Assembly: GCA_016177905.1 (NCBI GenBank)
Contig: JACOUK010000032.1
Coordinates: 1-8,331, forward strand
DNA from: Candidatus Spechtiibacteriota bacterium
GTDB lineage: Bacteria > Patescibacteriota > Minisyncoccia > Spechtbacterales > HO2-43-30
Direction: 5' to 3'
DNA length: 8,331 nt
Shown piece by piece: positions 5,272 through 8,331 of this stretch. Each line of letters opens with the position of its first letter. Position 1 is the first letter of the stretch. The notes under the pieces are model-generated. The model was not told the DNA's origin. It worked only from the letters and a program-made list of their open reading frames with translations, and ran no database searches. The position numbers were made by a program, and so were the translations under genes.

Positions 5272-7114
5272 TAAAATTATTTAACTCTTCATAAGTTTGG
5301 TTGACAATCGTGTCCGCGCCGTGGGTGGGGTCCAAGGCATTGGCAGTCAAGCTCGCGCCGTCAGCGGGCGTGGCGTTGTTGCTATAGGCAATCACGGTCG
5401 CGGCGGTAACATCGGCGTAGGTCTCGCCGACAAAGCCCGTATCGCATGTGCCGGACTGTTGGGCGAATTGAAGATTGAATGTCTCGCCGCTCGCGGCTAA
5501 TCGATTGACGCCGATATGCAAAAGCATTCTCAACCGAAACGCCGCGCCGGCCGCGCCAAGCGTTGCCGCCGTATCCTGGGCCGCCAAAGCCGTCCCCACA
5601 TCCGTGGAATCAAGATTATTAAACAAGCGATAGGCGGATTGGTTAAAGGTTGGCAAAGGAATAAACCGCCAATAGGCAAAAGAAAACGGCCCGCTGAGCG
5701 TCCCGGAAATATTCGCGTTCAAGGCCGCGCCGCCGTCGGCGTTGCTCCAAGTAAAAGTCGGCGTGGCATTCATCACCACACGTTTGGCAAAAAGGTCAAT
5801 GTTCACATCAGAGAGCATGAACATCAGGCGGTCTTTATTTATGGGGTCGGTTTGAATGTCGTACCATTTCTGCGGATTGCCGAAGGCCGGCGTGGGCGTG
5901 ATGTCGGCCTGCGTAGTGAAGGTGCTGCCGCTTCCCACAATCCAGCCGCCGTTGGTGGCGTTGTTGTCGTTATAAGTGCAAACGCTTCTTGTGGTGGCGC
6001 CGGAGATGAGCCAGCCGCAGGCGACAAGATGCGTGCCGGCAAGCGGCGTGGAGGACAAGGTGTCTTGATTGGCAGTATTGGTCCAGGCGGTTCCTGACCA
6101 ATAGCCGATTTGAAGGTCAGAGCCGGCATTGCCGATGGAGGCAAACACCATCTCATCGGAGTTAGGGTTTCCCGCGAGGCTAAGGTTTGTCGCGTCATCG
6201 GTAAAGGTGGGCGGCGTGGCTACCGCGCTCCAGGTGCAAGTGGCGGTGCCGCCGGTGCAATCCGCATTTCTTACTCCATTCGTGCCGTTCGCGCCGACTG
6301 AATTGGCCCACACAACTTTTACGTCGCCGGAAGTGGATTCATACTGGACCTCGAAATCATCAACATCCTGCGCCGCGGTTACGACCTCAAGCGATGTCTC
6401 CAAAGCGGCGGAGGGCTCATTGCCCCAAGCCGTGCCCGACCAGACCATTGCCGAAAGATCGGAGTTGGAATCCGCCCAGATGGCGGTAATTAAGTTGGAA
6501 GTGGAGCGTTTGTCCCAGGCCATCTTTACCCACTGCACCGTGCCCGAGGTTCCTATGGGGTCAAGATTATTTTCAGCGGACCAGTTAGCCGAACCGCAGC
6601 CGGTCGAGCCGAGCTTGGTGCGAAAACGAAGTTCGTTCGTGGTCGCCACATTGCCGGAGTAGAGTACGATGACATCGCCGGAGTTGGTCTCATAAGAGAT
6701 ATTAAAGCGCGTTGTGGTGCCGGTGCCGCCCGCGGCCACTGACCACTCGTTCGTCCAGCTTGTGCCGTCGTAGCACATTACTTGAAGTGTGCCGACGGAG
6801 TCCGTGTAGCCGGCAATCGCTTCCTGTTTGGTGGGCGAAGTGCGCGTAATAAAGTTGAGGCCGGTCGCGCCGAGCACTGTTCCGGTTTCCGCCCCAAAAG
6901 CATCGGTTGAATTGGTATAGGTGCGCCACTGAGGAGTGGTGTTGGCCGAGGGACTGTAGAGAATAAGCCCGTCGCCGTTTGCAACATCTAACGCTTTTGC
7001 TTCTTTGATTTGTGGCGGAAAATTGAAAATCTGCGGAAAACCGAAAAAAATCCAGACGGTTATCAAAATCAGGATGAGAGAAAATTTTAAAAATTGATAA
7101 TGTTTATTTGGCAT
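5264..7114 (-). CDS. Exported repeat protein, C-terminus lost at a junction
   Basis: This is a 616-residue exported protein. Residues 1-41 are a signal segment (FLKFSLILILITVWIFFGFP), probably cut after K-E-A-K-A41. Residues 45-460 contain beta-propeller-like repeats. The motif [YW]-[DS]-G-T-[SA]-W recurs at 115, 225 and 339, and Y-E-[TS]-x-S-G-D-V-[IK]-V at 141 and 258, a period of about 110-117 residues. Residues 493-550 are a distinct domain (A-Y-R-L-F-N-N-L-D-S, A-A-Q-D-T-A-A, F-R-L-R-M-L-L-H-I) that I associate with uncharacterised CPR surface proteins. The end reads N-Q-T-Y-E-E-L-N-N-F and then R-L-stop. The last two codons and the stop lie at the junction with the truncated paralogue, so the natural C-terminus is probably missing. 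The start ATG lies within the extended frame of the upstream gene, with no Shine-Dalgarno. The function is unknown; a role in surface binding is a guess. Confidence 0.85.
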   Translation of the reverse strand: MPNKHYQFLKFSLILILITVWIFFGFPQIFNFPPQIKEAKALDVANGDGLILYSPSANTTPQWRTYTNSTDAFGAETGTVLGATGLNFITRTSPTKQEAIAGYTDSVGTLQVMCYDGTSWTNEWSVAAGGTGTTTRFNISYETNSGDVIVLYSGNVATTNELRFRTKLGSTGCGSANWSAENNLDPIGTSGTVQWVKMAWDKRSTSNLITAIWADSNSDLSAMVWSGTAWGNEPSAALETSLEVVTAAQDVDDFEVQYESTSGDVKVVWANSVGANGTNGVRNADCTGGTATCTWSAVATPPTFTDDATNLSLAGNPNSDEMVFASIGNAGSDLQIGYWSGTAWTNTANQDTLSSTPLAGTHLVACGWLISGATTRSVCTYNDNNATNGGWIVGSGSTFTTQADITPTPAFGNPQKWYDIQTDPINKDRLMFMLSDVNIDLFAKRVVMNATPTFTWSNADGGAALNANISGTLSGPFSFAYWRFIPLPTFNQSAYRLFNNLDSTDVGTALAAQDTAATLGAAGAAFRLRMLLHIGVNRLAASGETFNLQFAQQSGTCDTGFVGETYADVTAATVIAYSNNATPADGASLTANALDPTHGADTIVNQTYEELNNFRL

Positions 7115-7230
7115 ATCGTCGTTGAATTGCCGCTCGTATAGATTATCGGAATGCTGAAATTTCCTTTTTGCGAGCCGGTTTGGTTGGCAATCTGCAACAC
7201 CGCGGCAGTATCGCTTTGTGAAGGCGACTA
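7087..7230 (-). pseudogene. In-frame continuation of the small exported protein after TAG
   Basis: Beyond TAG 7230-7228 the same frame stays open for 46 codons to TAA at 7089-7087. It reads like folded protein: S-P-S-Q-S-D-T-A-A-V-L-Q-I, G-S-Q-K-G-N-F-S-I-P-I-I-Y, T-T-I-C-Q-I-N-I-I-N-F. Its end overlaps the ATG of the next gene by 28 bp, the kind of overlap expected if the original gene ended here. Three readings are possible: a recent nonsense mutation (TGG to TAG is one step), stop readthrough, or a sequence or assembly error. No start codon and ribosome site indicate separate translation. Confidence 0.7.
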
Positions 7231-7725
7231 GAAATAGCCGGCGTTATTTAAAAATGTAATGTCAATGCCTTCCGGCAAACTGCCGATCTCAATATTTTCT
7301 AAATCATTCCGTCTGCCATTGAGACCGAGCCCAACTATTGCTGAATTTTTATTTGAGATATCAGTAGTGAAATGTACGGCTTGGCAACCGTGCAACGGGT
7401 TTTTATCTAAAATGACCCGTTTTTCCAATTTATGTTTTTTGAGCGGCGGCTGGGGCGGGAGCGCCAGTTGAATCTGCTCCGGAGCTTGCAACTCTTCCGC
7501 AGACGGTTCTTCAGACGGCTCTTCACTTGCTGGTTGTTCTACAATTGGAGAAGAAGAGGCGCCCGATCCGGTAGAAGAAGCGGTTTCAACGGTTGAAGTT
7601 GCTACTTGAGCGCGAGAAACTATCGGCGGCCAGCCGGAAAAAATCCAGTAGAAAATCAAAATCGTCACCAGAAAAAATCTGAAAATTTTCAAAACTACGC
7701 TTTTTTGAGGCGAATACTCTTTCAT
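7228..7725 (-). CDS. Small exported protein cut short by in-frame TAG
   Basis: This is a 165-residue product. Residues 13-40 are a signal peptide or anchor (core FFLVTILIFYWIF, then S-G-W-P-P-I, possible cut after R-A). Residues 41-98 are a low-complexity Ser/Thr/Glu/Pro linker (repeats of E-E-P-S, then P-P-Q-P-P). From residue 100 a beta-rich domain begins (K-R-V-I-L-D, H-G-C114-Q-A-V-H-F, I-E-I-G-S-L-P-E-G-I-D-I-T-F-L-N-N) and stops at TAG 7230-7228. The frame continues for 46 protein-like codons beyond the TAG, including a second cysteine that could pair with C114. The domain therefore seems truncated. The start at ATG 7725 lies 10 nt from a -10 box, and there is no Shine-Dalgarno. I do not know its function. 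Its N-terminal W-I-F-x-G-W-P-x-I matches the next protein, so the two are probably exported together. Confidence 0.75.
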   Translation of the reverse strand: MKEYSPQKSVVLKIFRFFLVTILIFYWIFSGWPPIVSRAQVATSTVETASSTGSGASSSPIVEQPASEEPSEEPSAEELQAPEQIQLALPPQPPLKKHKLEKRVILDKNPLHGCQAVHFTTDISNKNSAIVGLGLNGRRNDLENIEIGSLPEGIDITFLNNAGYF

Positions 7726-7735
7726 TACTTAACTT

Positions 7736-7744
7736 ATTATAACA
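7736..7744 (-). promoter_or_regulatory. Extended -10 promoter element (TGT-TATAAT)
   Basis: On the minus strand TGT-TATAAT is a perfect extended -10 (TGn followed by TATAAT). It lies 10 nt before ATG 7725 in a 40-bp gap after the TPR gene stop. No good -35 is seen, which is usual for extended -10 promoters. Transcription would start about 3-4 nt before the ATG, giving a nearly leaderless mRNA, in keeping with the lack of a Shine-Dalgarno there. It would drive the 7725-to-4524 group. The call is from sequence alone. Confidence 0.5.
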
Positions 7745-7765
7745 CAAAAAGATCTCTCTAGCGCC

Positions 7766-8331
7766 TCAGTGATAACTTTTGGTCAAATGTTTCAAAAAAT
7801 CTTCCACCGTCCCCGCGTACTGTGCGTCCAGCGATTTTACAATCATCGCTTCCTCTTTTGCTTTTTCGTATTCACCGAGCGCTTTGTAGAATGTCGCGAG
7901 CGTCCAATGCGATTCGGGATTATTCGGCCGAACTTCAACGACTTTTTTATACCAAAAAACCGCTTTTTCGTATTCACGAGCTTCGGAATAGCTGTGTCCC
8001 AAGTTCGCGAGTTTTCGTATATCGCTCGAAGGATTATATCCAAGCGCGAGCGCTGTATCATATTCCTTTGCGGATTTTTCAAAATTCTCCGCGATCATAT
8101 ACGCTTCCCCGAGATTCCAATGAGAATCGGCGTAGCGCGGCTCAAGATCAATCGCATGCTTCAGCAATTCCTCCGCTTTTTTGAAATCCTTTTCGAAAAT
8201 ATAGGTTTGGGCGAGAGAAAGATAACCGTTTTGATTTGTCGGGCTCATCGCCACCGCTTTTTTCAAAGTATCTTTCGCGAGTGTCAGATAATGCCTTGCT
8301 CTCTCTTGATCTTTGTATTGAAGAACGCTCG
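7766..8331 (-). CDS. TPR-repeat protein, C-terminal part (5' end outside window)
   Basis: The frame is open from the right edge (first full codon 8329) to TGA at 7766, with 187 residues visible. I do not accept the internal TTG at 8266 as the start, because the upstream residues (S-V-L-Q-Y-K-D-Q-E-R-A-R-H-Y-L) already read as a TPR-type helix. About four 34-residue TPR units follow, with hallmark residues at the usual spacing: Y-L-S-L-A-Q-T-Y, H-W-N-L-G-E-A-Y, L-A-N-L-G-H-S-Y and H-W-T-L-A-T-F-Y, each with later A-x-x-x-[YF] and P positions (A-I-D-L-E-P, V-V-E-V-R-P). TPRs are protein-binding scaffolds. In CPR genomes such arrays often form the C-terminus of O-antigen-ligase-like membrane proteins, but the membrane part would be outside the window, so this is only a guess. 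The gene ends 40 bp before the next start; no terminator hairpin is visible. Confidence 0.85.
   Translation of the reverse strand, partial: SVLQYKDQERARHYLTLAKDTLKKAVAMSPTNQNGYLSLAQTYIFEKDFKKAEELLKHAIDLEPRYADSHWNLGEAYMIAENFEKSAKEYDTALALGYNPSSDIRKLANLGHSYSEAREYEKAVFWYKKVVEVRPNNPESHWTLATFYKALGEYEKAKEEAMIVKSLDAQYAGTVEDFLKHLTKSYH

Noticed and set aside
7228..7230. Stop-codon recoding as a lineage-wide alternative code
   Set aside because: TAG ends the dockerin gene at a sensible place, TGA ends the DUF916-like and TPR genes, and TAA ends others. A local lesion or readthrough fits better.

Overview
The window looks like part of a chromosome from an uncultured Candidate Phyla Radiation (Patescibacteria, most likely Parcubacteria-type) bacterium. 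This is inferred from the protein families, not from a marker gene. Almost every product is an exported, Ig-rich, Ser/Thr/Gly/Pro-rich surface protein. Two of them share an N-terminal W-I-F-x-G-[WF]-P-x-I segment, and the dockerin protein has a Gly/Pro linker and a C-terminal FSILLFWWTG of a kind I associate with these lineages. TAA, TAG and TGA all end genes here, so the standard code applies. All genes lie on the minus strand, so reading order runs from high to low coordinates.

Layout in reading order. (1) 8331-7766: the C-terminal part of a TPR protein, entering from the right edge. (2) An extended -10 promoter at 7736-7744 that would give an almost leaderless mRNA. (3) 7725-7228: a small lipid- or membrane-proximal exported protein cut short by an in-frame TAG; its reading frame continues to 7087 and overlaps the next start by 28 bp. 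(4) 7114-5264: a 616-residue exported repeat protein whose C-terminus ends at a recombination junction. (5) 5270-4524: the 5'-truncated remnant of a paralogue of the next gene. (6) 4440-4325: a 116-bp MITE-like palindromic element. (7) 4260-3271: an intact exported beta-sandwich protein with the only canonical Shine-Dalgarno in the window. (8) 3228-2272: a signal peptide plus DUF916-like plus CARDB/DUF3324-like membrane protein, resembling WxL-interacting proteins. (9) 2282-891: a dockerin-bearing surface protein that overlaps gene 8 by 11 bp. (10) A composite hairpin element at 816-904. (11) 779 to the left edge: a cohesin-domain protein.

Working together (inference): genes 7 to 11 look like a surface-assembly module. 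A secreted beta-sandwich protein pairs with a membrane-anchored WxLIP-like protein, and a type I dockerin protein is encoded next to a cohesin protein that could be its receptor. There are no glycoside hydrolases, so this is not evidence for a cellulosome. The upstream half (genes 3 to 5) carries two independent lesions, a nonsense codon and a deletion fusion, so that half is either decaying, variable within the population, or affected by assembly error. A heptanucleotide array inside the cohesin signal peptide and the palindromic elements between genes add to the impression of a variable surface locus.
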